Of a DNA stretch of 38,449 nt, positions 16,807 through 24,750 are shown piece by piece. The DNA comes from Bacteroidales bacterium (GTDB taxonomy: Bacteria; Bacteroidota; Bacteroidia; Bacteroidales; UBA932). Position numbers and translations under genes: made by a program. Numbering within the stretch: position 1 is the first letter of the stretch; each line of letters begins with the position of its first letter. The DNA lies in the NCBI GenBank assembly GCA_024398295.1, contig JAKSJL010000012.1:1-38449 (forward strand), in the 5' to 3' direction. Under the pieces are notes generated by a model. It made no database searches, was not told the origin of the DNA, and saw only the letters and a list, made by a program, of their open reading frames with translations.

Positions 16807-17904
16807 ATGAAGAAGGTATTGCTCATCGCGGCCATGCTGCTTGCAGCATTTGTAGGTCGTGCCCAAGGGACTCCGGAGATCCGCTATGTGGACGCCTCCG
16901 CATTCCCGGTATACGGAAAGGTGACTGAGAACACTTCTGAGAGGTACACTCGTCTCCCTGCCTATCTTGAGGGCCAGATCCGTCAGGAACTGTGGGATCT
17001 GGGCCGTCATGCTGCCGGTATTAACATCCGTTTCCGCACAAATTCCACCACCATCAAGGCGCGCTGGAAGTCCACATTCAAGTTCGCGATGAATCATATG
17101 ACAGCGACAGGTGTGCGTGGACTTGACCTATATGCACTCACGGACCGCGGCTGCATCTTCGTGTGCAATGCCCGCCCTTCCACAAACCAGGAGACTGAGG
17201 CGAGGGTAGTCAGCAACCTTGACGGCCAGATGCGTGAGTATGTGCTTTACCTGGCACTGTATGACGGCGTGCAGGATCTCGAGATCGGTGTAGACGAAGG
17301 CGCCATCATCGAGGGACCGGCTGTGGACTGGCCTAAGAGGGAGAAACCTGTGGTCATCTATGGCACCAGCATCACCCAGGGAGGATGCGCAAACCGTCCT
17401 GGAATGGCATGGACCAGCATTCTCAGCCGTCGTCTGGGTAGGGAAGTGGTGAATCTCGGATTCAGTGGCAATGGCCGCCTGGACCTTGAAATCGCGAAGC
17501 TCATGGCAGAGATGCCAGCCCCAGGCGTGTTTGTGCTGGACAATCTAGGAAACTGCAAGGTAGACAGGATCAAGGAAGGCACTAAGCCTTTTGTCAAGGT
17601 TCTGCGTGATGCGCACCCAGACGTCCCTATCGTGTTTGTGGAGCATCCTATCTTCTCGTATTTCTATTTTGACAAGGTCACACATGACGATATCCTCCTG
17701 AAGAACAAGACCCTTCATGAGGAGTATGAGGCTCTGAAGAAGGCTGGCTACAAGAAGCTCTTCTATGTGAAGGCCGATGACCTCAATGGTCACGACAATG
17801 AAGGTGCTGTGGACGGTGTGCATTTCACCGACCTGGGCATGCTTCGCTGCGCTGAGGCTGTGTATCCTACCATCAAGAAAGCACTTAAGGCAAACAAAAA
17901 CTAA
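16807..17904 (+). CDS. Exported SGNH/GDSL hydrolase with GxDLY domain
   Basis: The ATG at 16807 gives 365 residues with a signal peptide (MKKVLLIAAMLLAAFVGRAQ). A TTG nine bases upstream directly abuts the previous stop and is less likely. An N-terminal beta domain contains GLDLY (residues 105-109), the hallmark of the GxDLY module. The C-terminal SGNH hydrolase has nucleophile Ser188 in YGTSITQGG, Asn222 in GFSGNG, and Asp336/His339 in DGVHFTDLG. All catalytic residues are present, so it should be an active esterase, acting in the periplasm or on the cell surface. Relatives deacetylate sugars. Its place just before murK and murQ suggests a peptidoglycan or amino-sugar substrate, which is an inference. 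Confidence 0.9.
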   Translation: MKKVLLIAAMLLAAFVGRAQGTPEIRYVDASAFPVYGKVTENTSERYTRLPAYLEGQIRQELWDLGRHAAGINIRFRTNSTTIKARWKSTFKFAMNHMTATGVRGLDLYALTDRGCIFVCNARPSTNQETEARVVSNLDGQMREYVLYLALYDGVQDLEIGVDEGAIIEGPAVDWPKREKPVVIYGTSITQGGCANRPGMAWTSILSRRLGREVVNLGFSGNGRLDLEIAKLMAEMPAPGVFVLDNLGNCKVDRIKEGTKPFVKVLRDAHPDVPIVFVEHPIFSYFYFDKVTHDDILLKNKTLHEEYEALKKAGYKKLFYVKADDLNGHDNEGAVDGVHFTDLGMLRCAEAVYPTIKKALKANKN

Positions 17905-17916
17905 CAACCAATCAAT

Positions 17917-18783
17917 ATGATCATTATCATTGAAAGTGGCGCTACCAAGACAGACTGGTGCGCAGTAGCTGCAGACGGTCAGATAGCAAAGGTGAAGACC
18001 GCCGGCATGAATGTGGCTGTCATGCCAGCAGAGGCTATCAATGCCATTCTCGCTGAGGCATTCGCAGCACTCAACCCTGGTGGGGAGAAAGTGACAGAGG
18101 CGCATTTCTATGCTGCCGGCATGATCGTCGCTCCAGGTGAGAAGGTTCCTGCAGTGGCAGTGAACCTTGACAAGGAGATGAGAAAGTTCTGCCCTGACGC
18201 GGACATCGAGTACGCTTCAGACCTGCTCGCTGCTGCCAGGTCAGTATGTGGCCATAAGCCAGGTATCGCCGCTATCCTTGGAACAGGCTCGAACAGCTGT
18301 TTCTTCGATGGTGAGACCATCACAAAGAATGTCCGCTCCGCTGGATTCATCCTTGGCGATGAGGGTGGCGGCGCACGACTTGGAAAACTATTCATGTCTG
18401 ATTTCCTCAAGGGTCTCGTTCCAGAGCCTGTGAACACTGAGTTCGCTACCGAGTTCACAGTGGACTACATGACCGTTGTGCAGAATGTCTACAAGAGTGC
18501 AGCTCCGTCGAAGTATCTCGGTGAGTTCGCACCTTGGATTCTCGCTCGCTATGACAAGTGCGAGTATGTGAAGAATCTCGTGGAGCAGAACTTCAGGGAC
18601 TTCATCGAGCGTGCTCTCAGCCAGTATGACCTCGAGAACTATCCTGTAGGTATTGTGGGCAGCTTCGGCTTCTACAACCAGCAGATCTTCCGCAAGGTGG
18701 CAGAGGGTTACGGCGTGAAGTTCAGCGAGATCATTGCCGCTCCGGTAGATGGACTTGTGAAGTATCACACAAACGAGAACTAA
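17917..18783 (+). CDS. murK: BadF/BcrA-type amino-sugar kinase, probable MurNAc kinase
   Basis: This 288-residue kinase of the ASKHA fold begins with IIIIESGATKTDWCAVA, the phosphate-binding loop of the BadF/BadG group. AILGTGSNSCFFDG and GFILGDEGGGARLG also match N-acetylhexosamine kinases. In Tannerella forsythia a kinase of this type, MurK, phosphorylates N-acetylmuramic acid and is encoded with murQ and a transporter murT. Here murQ follows by 16 bases, so phosphorylation of MurNAc (perhaps also GlcNAc) is the likely reaction. No murT is in the window. The specificity is inferred from context. Confidence 0.82.
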   Translation: MIIIIESGATKTDWCAVAADGQIAKVKTAGMNVAVMPAEAINAILAEAFAALNPGGEKVTEAHFYAAGMIVAPGEKVPAVAVNLDKEMRKFCPDADIEYASDLLAAARSVCGHKPGIAAILGTGSNSCFFDGETITKNVRSAGFILGDEGGGARLGKLFMSDFLKGLVPEPVNTEFATEFTVDYMTVVQNVYKSAAPSKYLGEFAPWILARYDKCEYVKNLVEQNFRDFIERALSQYDLENYPVGIVGSFGFYNQQIFRKVAEGYGVKFSEIIAAPVDGLVKYHTNEN

Positions 18784-18799
18784 ACACACACATATCAAT

Positions 18800-19609
18800 A
18801 TGAGAACTACAGAACAATCATCAAATTACAACAACCTCGAGCAGATGACCACCCTTGAGATCCTCAACGGCATCAACTCTGAGGATATGAATGTGGCTGT
18901 CGCAGTCGGCAAGGCTATCCCACAGGTGGAGAAGCTTGTCGAGGGTATCGTCGAGAGAGCGAAGAAGGGCGGACGCATCTTCTATCTGGGCGCTGGAACC
19001 AGCGGCAGACTTGGTGTGGTGGACGCATCGGAGATCCCTCCTACCTATGGTGTGAAGGACGTATTCATTGGCCTCATGGCAGGTGGTGATGGCGCTATCC
19101 GTACCGCTGTCGAGGGTGCTGAGGATGACCGTGAGGGCGGCTGGCGCGACCTTCAGCCATTTGAACCTAATGCCAATGATACCGTGATCGGAATCGCTGC
19201 ATCAGGCACCACCCCTTATGTCATCGGCGCGCTCGAGACCGCGAGGGCCAATGGCCTTCTCACAGGCTGTGTGACCTGCAACGCAGGTTCTCCTGTTGCG
19301 GCTGCATGCGAGTGCCCTGTAGAGGCTGTCGTAGGTCCAGAGTTCGTGACTGGCAGTACCCGTATGAAGGCTGGTACCGCACAGAAGCTCGTGCTCAACA
19401 TGATCTCTACCGCCACCATGATCCGTCTGGGCCATGTCAAGGGCAACAAGATGCTCGACATGCAGCTCACAAACGCGAAGCTCGTGGATCGCGGTACCCG
19501 CATGATCATGAGCGAGACTGACATCACCGACTACGAGTTCGCGAAGAAGCTTCTTCTCGAGCACGGCCAGGTGCGTGCAGCAGTGAACGCATATAACGCT
19601 TCAAAATAG
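18800..19609 (+). CDS. murQ: N-acetylmuramic acid 6-phosphate etherase
   Basis: MurQ cleaves the lactyl ether of MurNAc-6-phosphate to give GlcNAc-6-phosphate and D-lactate, in peptidoglycan recycling. The 269 residues include the SIS-domain signature YLGAGTSGRLGVVDASEIPP, with the expected Glu in DASEIPPTYG. VGPEFVTGSTRMKAGTAQKL follows. It is about 30 residues shorter than Escherichia coli MurQ, mostly at the C-terminus. It sits between murK and recR, and the kinase-etherase order gives a complete two-step route from free MurNAc. Confidence 0.95.
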   Translation: MRTTEQSSNYNNLEQMTTLEILNGINSEDMNVAVAVGKAIPQVEKLVEGIVERAKKGGRIFYLGAGTSGRLGVVDASEIPPTYGVKDVFIGLMAGGDGAIRTAVEGAEDDREGGWRDLQPFEPNANDTVIGIAASGTTPYVIGALETARANGLLTGCVTCNAGSPVAAACECPVEAVVGPEFVTGSTRMKAGTAQKLVLNMISTATMIRLGHVKGNKMLDMQLTNAKLVDRGTRMIMSETDITDYEFAKKLLLEHGQVRAAVNAYNASK

Positions 19610-19615
19610 TTCTTG

Positions 19616-20245
19616 ATGACGGAGAAGTACCCTTCGCAGCTGCTCCAGGACGCGGTTGAGGCTATCAGCTCGCTTCCTGGGGTGGGCTCGCGTAGCGCCC
19701 TGAGGCTCGCCCTGCATCTGCTCGGACAGCCCAAGGAGAACGTGCACCATTTCACGCAGGCGATAAACCGCCTTGCTGACGAGGTGCATTACTGCCGCGA
19801 GTGCATGATGATCTCTGACAGCGACAGGTGCTCTATATGCTCGGACGGCAAGCGCGACCACCGCACCATCTGTGTGGTGGAAAGCGTGCGCGACGTGATG
19901 AGCGTGGAGAACACCGGGCAGTTCAGGGGCGTGTATCATGTGCTGGGAGGTATCATCTCTCCGATCAATGGCATCGGCCCGTCCGACCTCACCATCAGGC
20001 AGCTGGTCGAGAGGGTGAGCGCACTCTCTGCAGAGGAGGGCGCACCTCAGGTGGAGGTCATACTCGCCCTCAGTGGCGACGTGGAAGGGGAGACCACATC
20101 CTTCTATATCTACAGGCAGCTCGGGAGTCTTCCTGTCAAGGTGTCAGCGCTGGCGCGCGGACTCGGCTTCGGGGATGACCTGGAGTATGCGGACTCATTG
20201 ACCCTGGGCCGCTCGATTGTCAACAGACAGATTTTCAAACCATGA
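19616..20245 (+). CDS. recR: Recombination mediator RecR
   Basis: The ATG at 19616 gives 209 residues; a TTG just before it is an unlikely start. RecR works with RecO and RecF to load RecA on gapped DNA. It has a helix-hairpin-helix region (SLPGVGSRSALRLALHLLGQ), a zinc finger with Cys60, Cys63, Cys72 and Cys75, and a Toprim domain (TICVVESVRDVMSVENTGQF). The C-terminal ALARGLGFGDDLEYADSLTL is characteristic. It follows murQ by six bases and overlaps mntP by four. Confidence 0.96.
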   Translation: MTEKYPSQLLQDAVEAISSLPGVGSRSALRLALHLLGQPKENVHHFTQAINRLADEVHYCRECMMISDSDRCSICSDGKRDHRTICVVESVRDVMSVENTGQFRGVYHVLGGIISPINGIGPSDLTIRQLVERVSALSAEEGAPQVEVILALSGDVEGETTSFYIYRQLGSLPVKVSALARGLGFGDDLEYADSLTLGRSIVNRQIFKP

Positions 20246-20805
20246 GTATATTTATCTTTGCAGTCGTCTTCGGGCTTTCGCTCTGCGCAGACTGCTTCGC
20301 TGTATCATTGTGCTCATCCGTCACCCTCAAGGTGATAAGGTGGAAGGATGTGACGAAGGTGGCGCTGGGATTTGCGTTCATCCAGTCGCTGTTCCTGCTG
20401 CTGGGGTGGGCTTTCGGAGGTCTCTTCGTGGGCCTTGTGGAGAAGGTGGCCCACATCATCGGCTTCCTGCTGCTCCTGTATGTGGGTGGTAGCATGCTCG
20501 TGGAGGGCGTTAAGGGCATGAAAGGCGGTGAGGTGGAGGTGCGCGACCTCAACGGCTGGCGGAACATCATCCTTGGAGGTATAGCCACCAGCATCGACGC
20601 CCTGGCTGTGGGTATCTCACTGTCAATGGACTCGATGACTTGGACTGACGTGATGCCTCTGGTCATCTCGGTCTTTGTGGTTACCGCGCTTTCTGTGATC
20701 TGCGGTATCTGGGGCGGCAAGACCATTGGCAGCAAGGTGGGCGACATCTCCGAAATAATAGGAGGTTTGGTGCTCATTTTCATTGGTTTGAACATCTTAC
20801 TTTAA
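20242..20805 (+). CDS. mntP: Manganese efflux pump MntP
   Basis: This 187-residue inner-membrane protein has about six helices. The two repeated family motifs with membrane Asp residues are SLCADCFAVSLCSSV (N-terminal half) and GIATSIDALAVGISLSM (C-terminal half). MntP exports Mn2+ and protects from manganese excess. The start overlaps the recR stop as ATGA. A yybP-ykoY riboswitch often precedes mntP in other phyla, but none is visible here, since recR coding sequence lies directly upstream. It ends the run that begins with gmk. Confidence 0.92.
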   Translation: MSIFIFAVVFGLSLCADCFAVSLCSSVTLKVIRWKDVTKVALGFAFIQSLFLLLGWAFGGLFVGLVEKVAHIIGFLLLLYVGGSMLVEGVKGMKGGEVEVRDLNGWRNIILGGIATSIDALAVGISLSMDSMTWTDVMPLVISVFVVTALSVICGIWGGKTIGSKVGDISEIIGGLVLIFIGLNILL

Positions 20806-20816
20806 AAAATAATTCA

Positions 20817-20824
20817 TACCTTTG
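20817..20824 (+). promoter_or_regulatory. -7 promoter box for corA
   Basis: TACCTTTG matches TAnnTTTG and lies 62 bases before the corA ATG. The predicted transcript starts near 20829. No -33 TTTG at the usual distance was found. Confidence 0.65.
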
Positions 20825-20828
20825 CGGG

Positions 20829-20886
20829 CTGACTTCTCCGTAATGTCAGTTCACCCGAGTGTATAACCTCTAAAAAGGAGGCAGGT
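20829..20886 (+). promoter_or_regulatory. Structured corA leader with Shine-Dalgarno-like site
   Basis: CTGAC (20829-20833) pairs with GTCAG (20845-20849). CCTC (20867-20870) can pair with GAGG (20878-20881), which is part of AAGGAGG placed five bases before the ATG at 20887. Shine-Dalgarno sequences are rare in this phylum, and here the site can be sequestered. CGGG/CCCG (20825-20828, 20854-20857) could extend the first hairpin if transcription starts early enough. Confidence 0.5.
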
Positions 20887-21834
20887 ATGATAAAGTTTTT
20901 CTATAGACTTGGTGCCGAAATTGAAAGCGGCCAGTCGATAACGGAGCTCGCAAGGAAGGCGAAGGAGGATGTGATCTGGATCGATCTTTTGGACCCTACT
21001 GGCGATGAAAAGAGAGCTGCCGAGGCTTTCCTTGGCACAGAAATCCAGTCACGTGCACAGGCGGAGGAGATCGAGAGCTCATCTCGTTTCTCCGAGAACA
21101 GTGTGGCTATCTTCGCAAATACAAACTATCTTACCCCTGCCGGTGACGAGTATGTCACCGACCCGGTTTCGTTTACCGTGGCGGGAGATACACTCGCTAC
21201 TCTTAGAGAAGTGCCTCTGCGAAGCTTCAACTCCCTGCAGCTGAAGCTCATGGCGAAGCCAAATCTCTTCCCTGACGGCTTCTCGATATTCCTCGCGATA
21301 CTTGACCAGAGAGTCGACCTCGACGCAGATATCGTCGAGATCCTTTCGAAGGAGACTGCAGAGTTCAGTCGCCGTGTGAACCAGAAGGAGGACATCAACG
21401 AAGAGTTCCTTCTCGATATCAACCAGCTGCAGGATAATACCATGATGGTGCGTGAGAACGTGGTCGACAAGCAGCGACTTCTGTCGAACATCCTGAAGAG
21501 TGACCGTTTTCCAGACCATCTGGACAAGCGCATGAACGTTCTGCTTCAGGATATCGCGTCACTGATCAACCATACAAATTTTAACTTTGAGCGTCTGGAG
21601 TACCTTCAGGATACCGTGCTTGGTCTTATCAACCTCGAGCAGAATGATATCATGAAAGTGTTCACATTCATTTCCCTGCTTCTCATGCCTCCTACACTGG
21701 TGACGAGCTTCTATGGAATGAACGTGGCTCTGCCGTTCGACAGCTTCAGATTTGCATGGATAGGCATTGCTGCATTCATGGTTCTGCTGTTCATACTGAT
21801 CTGGATCATTTTCCGTCGAAAGAAGATGCTCTAA
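20887..21834 (+). CDS. corA: CorA-family magnesium transporter
   Basis: The protein has 315 residues. A large cytoplasmic domain is followed by two C-terminal membrane helices (VFTFISLLLMPPTLVTSFYG and WIGIAAFMVLLFILIWIIF). Between them lies the selectivity motif YGMN, followed by VALPF. A basic tail (RRKKML) ends the protein. The family forms pentameric Mg2+ channels in the inner membrane; some members carry Co2+, Ni2+ or Zn2+ instead. The gene has its own promoter and an unusual leader, and ends in a strong terminator. Confidence 0.93.
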   Translation: MIKFFYRLGAEIESGQSITELARKAKEDVIWIDLLDPTGDEKRAAEAFLGTEIQSRAQAEEIESSSRFSENSVAIFANTNYLTPAGDEYVTDPVSFTVAGDTLATLREVPLRSFNSLQLKLMAKPNLFPDGFSIFLAILDQRVDLDADIVEILSKETAEFSRRVNQKEDINEEFLLDINQLQDNTMMVRENVVDKQRLLSNILKSDRFPDHLDKRMNVLLQDIASLINHTNFNFERLEYLQDTVLGLINLEQNDIMKVFTFISLLLMPPTLVTSFYGMNVALPFDSFRFAWIGIAAFMVLLFILIWIIFRRKKML

Positions 21835-21838
21835 ATAG

Positions 21839-21868
21839 TTTGAAAATCAATTAATTTTACTATATTTG
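21839..21868 (+). promoter_or_regulatory. Promoter for rpsA
   Basis: TTTG (21839-21842) is separated by 18 bases from TATATTTG (21861-21868). The last base of the box is the first base of the corA terminator stem. The predicted start is about 80 bases before the rpsA ATG. Confidence 0.78.
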
Positions 21869-21897
21869 CACGCTTTTTCGGGAGGCGTGCTTTTTTT
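21868..21897 (+). terminator. corA terminator overlapping the rpsA promoter
   Basis: GCACGC (21868-21873) pairs with GCGTGC (21885-21890), followed by seven T. Transcripts from corA include the whole hairpin. Transcripts from the rpsA promoter should start inside the left arm and so escape it. Confidence 0.85.
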
Positions 21898-21952
21898 ACG
21901 CATTCCGGAGCACAAAAAATAATGTTAAACCCCTAGTTTGTTTTTTAGAATT

Positions 21953-23731
21953 ATGGAAGAAATCAAAAAGGCATTGAATGCATCAGTCGCTCCTGAGGAG
22001 TTCGATTGGGAGGCATTCGAGGGCTCTTCAGTCTACGGCGGTGCCGAGATGGAGAGCATCAAGGCAGCTTATGACCAGACTCTCTCAAAGGTCGTTGAGA
22101 ACGAAGTAGCAGAGGGTGAGGTTACTGCTATCAACAAAAGAGAAGTTATCGTCACTATCGGAGGTAAGAGTGAGGGTGTTATCTCATCTACCGAGTTCCG
22201 TTACAACCCAGATCTTAAGGTTGGCGATAAGGTTGAGGTTTTCGTAGAGTCAGCTGAGGACAAGAAGGGCCAGCTCGTGATCTCTCACAAGAAGGCACGC
22301 GCACTCAAGTCTTGGGACCGCGTAAACGAGGCATACGATAAGAACGAGGTTGTAAAGGGCTTCGTGAAGACCCGCACAAAGGGTGGTATGATCGTAGATG
22401 TATTCGGTATCGAGGCATTCCTCCCAGGTTCACAGATCGACATCAAGCCTATCCGTGACTACGATGTATATGTAAATCAGACTATCGACTTCAAGATCGT
22501 CAAGATCAACCAGGAGTTCCGCAATGTAGTCGTTTCTCACAAGGCTCTTCTCGAGGCAGAGCAGGAGCAGAAGAGAGCCGAGCTCATCGGTAAGCTTGAG
22601 AAGGGTCAGATCCTCGAGGGTACAGTCAAGAACATCACTAACTATGGTGTATTCGTTGACCTCGGCGGTGTTGACGGTCTCATCCACATCACAGATCTTT
22701 CTTGGGGTCGTGTAAATCACCCAGAGGAGTACGTACAGCTCGATCAGAAGATCCAGGTTGTAGTTCTCGACTTCAACGAGCAGCAGAAGAGAATCGCTCT
22801 CGGTTACAAGCAGCTCACTGCACATCCTTGGGATAACCTCGATGCTAACCTCAAGGTTGGTGACAAGGTTAAGGGTAAGGTTATTCTCATCGCTGACTAC
22901 GGCGCATTCGTTGAGCTCGTTCCAGGCGTAGAGGGTCTCATCCACGTTTCAGAGATGAGCTGGTCTCCAAGACTCCACTCAGCTCAGGAGTTCCTTAAGG
23001 TAGGTGACGAGGTTGAGGCACAGATCCTCACCATCGATCGTGAGAACAGAAAGATGTCTCTCGGTCTCAAGCAGCTTTCAGTTAACCCTTGGGATACCAT
23101 CCGTGAGAAGTATCCAGTAGCTTCACAGCACAAGGCAGTCGTTCGCAACATCACTAACTTCGGCGTATTCGCTGAGCTTGAGGATGGTGTTGAGGGTCTC
23201 GTTCACATCAGCGATCTCAGCTGGAACAAGATCAAGCATCCTTCAGAGGTTGTTGCTCCTGGTGACACCATCGACGTTCAGATCCTTGACTTCGATGAGG
23301 CTAACCACAAGCTCAGCCTTGGTCACAAGCAGCTCCTTCCTAACCCATGGGATGAGGTTGAGGCTAAGTACGCTGTTGGTTCAGTAGTTGAGGGTACCAT
23401 CGCTTCTGTTTCTGACAAGGGCGCTACCATCACTCTCGATGCAGAGGCTGAGGGCTTCGCATTCAACCGCGAGATCGTTAAGGAAGACGGCAAGCAGGCT
23501 GTTGCAGGTGAGACTCTCCCATTCAAGGTTGTAGAGCTCCGCAGAAGCACCCGCAGAATCCTCCTCTCACACGTTCGCACTTACGCTGAGGCTAAGGAGA
23601 AGGCAGCTGTAGCAGAGGCAGATAACACAAAGAAGGCAGTTAAGAAGATCAACTCTAACGTTGAGAAGACTACCCTCGGTGATATCGACGCACTCGCAGC
23701 TCTCAAGGAGAAGCTTGAGAAGGGTGAGTAA
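21953..23731 (+). CDS. rpsA: 30S ribosomal protein S1
   Basis: The ATG at 21953 gives 592 residues (MEEIKKALNASV); an upstream in-frame TTG was rejected. Six S1 RNA-binding domains can be seen. They start at about residues 42 (VAEGEVTAINKREVIVTIGG), 127, 215 (GQILEGTVKNITNYGVFVDL), 302, 385 and 472. Domains 3-5 are the most canonical. S1 brings mRNA to the ribosome, which matters here because most genes lack a Shine-Dalgarno sequence. The codon use is highly biased. rnz follows by five bases and is probably cotranscribed. Confidence 0.97.
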   Translation: MEEIKKALNASVAPEEFDWEAFEGSSVYGGAEMESIKAAYDQTLSKVVENEVAEGEVTAINKREVIVTIGGKSEGVISSTEFRYNPDLKVGDKVEVFVESAEDKKGQLVISHKKARALKSWDRVNEAYDKNEVVKGFVKTRTKGGMIVDVFGIEAFLPGSQIDIKPIRDYDVYVNQTIDFKIVKINQEFRNVVVSHKALLEAEQEQKRAELIGKLEKGQILEGTVKNITNYGVFVDLGGVDGLIHITDLSWGRVNHPEEYVQLDQKIQVVVLDFNEQQKRIALGYKQLTAHPWDNLDANLKVGDKVKGKVILIADYGAFVELVPGVEGLIHVSEMSWSPRLHSAQEFLKVGDEVEAQILTIDRENRKMSLGLKQLSVNPWDTIREKYPVASQHKAVVRNITNFGVFAELEDGVEGLVHISDLSWNKIKHPSEVVAPGDTIDVQILDFDEANHKLSLGHKQLLPNPWDEVEAKYAVGSVVEGTIASVSDKGATITLDAEAEGFAFNREIVKEDGKQAVAGETLPFKVVELRRSTRRILLSHVRTYAEAKEKAAVAEADNTKKAVKKINSNVEKTTLGDIDALAALKEKLEKGE

Positions 23732-23736
23732 TTCCG

Positions 23737-24708
23737 ATGGAATTCAGTCTTAAAATAATGGGTTCGGCTTCGGCCAAACCCATTGTTGATAGAAATCAGA
23801 GCGCTCATGCACTTTCCGTGCACGGGCGCTTGTTTTTGATTGACTGCGGCGAAGGTACCCAGGTGCAGTGTCAGCGTTTCGGGGTGCCGCTCATGAAGGT
23901 GGATTCGGTGTTCATCTCGCATATCCATGGAGATCATTGTTTCGGAATCTTCGGGCTCCTCTCTACCATGGGCATGCTTGGACGCTCTACACCTCTTAAT
24001 ATATATGCTCCGGTGTCGTTTGGACCTATCATCAAGTTCTTCATGTCCTATTACGGCGATGGCCTTCAGTTCGAGGTGCGCTTCACGCCGATGAAGATGA
24101 AGACTTGTGAGGTGATATACGAGACCAAGACATTGGAAGTCAGTGCATTCCCGCTGAATCACGGTATCGAGACCTTCGGCTACCTGTTCAGAGAGAAGAT
24201 GCCTCCGCGCAATGTGGACAAGGACGCGCTGGAGAAGTACGGCTTCACTCTCACCGAGATCGCTTCGCTGAAGAGGGGAGAGGATGTGCTCAGACCAGCG
24301 GGACGCAGCGACGGCGCGACCTTCATGAATGGTTTCGCGAAGTGCTCAGGCACGGACGAGCCGCTGCTTATCAAGGCGGAGGATGTGACCTACCTGCCTT
24401 ACGAGCCGAGGTCATATGCTTACTGCAGCGATACAGCTCCGTTCGCCGAGCTCAGCGAGTGGGTCAAGGGCGTGAGCCTTCTCTACCATGAGACCACGTA
24501 TCTCGCCGCGCTCGCGGAGGATGCGCAGAAGAGGCATCACAGCACCACGCTGCAGGCCGCTCAGTGTGCGCTGGATGCTGGCGTAGGCAAGCTCCTGATA
24601 GGACATTATTCGGCACGCTGCAGGGATATCTCTGCGTATGAGAAGGAGTGCCGCCGGCTCTTCCCAGAGACCACTGCGGTCAATGATGGGGATGTGTTTG
24701 AATTGTAG
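23737..24708 (+). CDS. rnz: Ribonuclease Z
   Basis: This 323-residue zinc metallo-beta-lactamase-fold endonuclease matures tRNA 3' ends. The zinc motif HIHGDH is at residues 62-67 in VFISHIHGDHCFGIFGLLST. Downstream ligands are in FPLNHGIETFGY and in the C-terminal LLIGHYSARC. YCSDTAPFAELSEW and LLYHETTYL are family-typical. Length is near normal. It lies five bases after rpsA. Confidence 0.95.
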   Translation: MEFSLKIMGSASAKPIVDRNQSAHALSVHGRLFLIDCGEGTQVQCQRFGVPLMKVDSVFISHIHGDHCFGIFGLLSTMGMLGRSTPLNIYAPVSFGPIIKFFMSYYGDGLQFEVRFTPMKMKTCEVIYETKTLEVSAFPLNHGIETFGYLFREKMPPRNVDKDALEKYGFTLTEIASLKRGEDVLRPAGRSDGATFMNGFAKCSGTDEPLLIKAEDVTYLPYEPRSYAYCSDTAPFAELSEWVKGVSLLYHETTYLAALAEDAQKRHHSTTLQAAQCALDAGVGKLLIGHYSARCRDISAYEKECRRLFPETTAVNDGDVFEL

Positions 24709-24727
24709 CCTATTTTTTGTAATTTTG
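24697..24727 (+). promoter_or_regulatory. Promoter for the glucosaminidase-mltG-uvrB operon
   Basis: TTTG (24697-24700, inside the end of rnz) is separated by 19 bases from TAATTTTG (24720-24727). The ATG is at 24751, giving a leader of roughly 20 bases. Confidence 0.72.
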
Positions 24728-24750
24728 TTTCTTGCACAAATGGGCAGGAA

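Noticed and set aside
20200..20241. Manganese riboswitch before mntP
   Set aside because: The region upstream of mntP is recR coding sequence and shows no yybP-ykoY-like structure.
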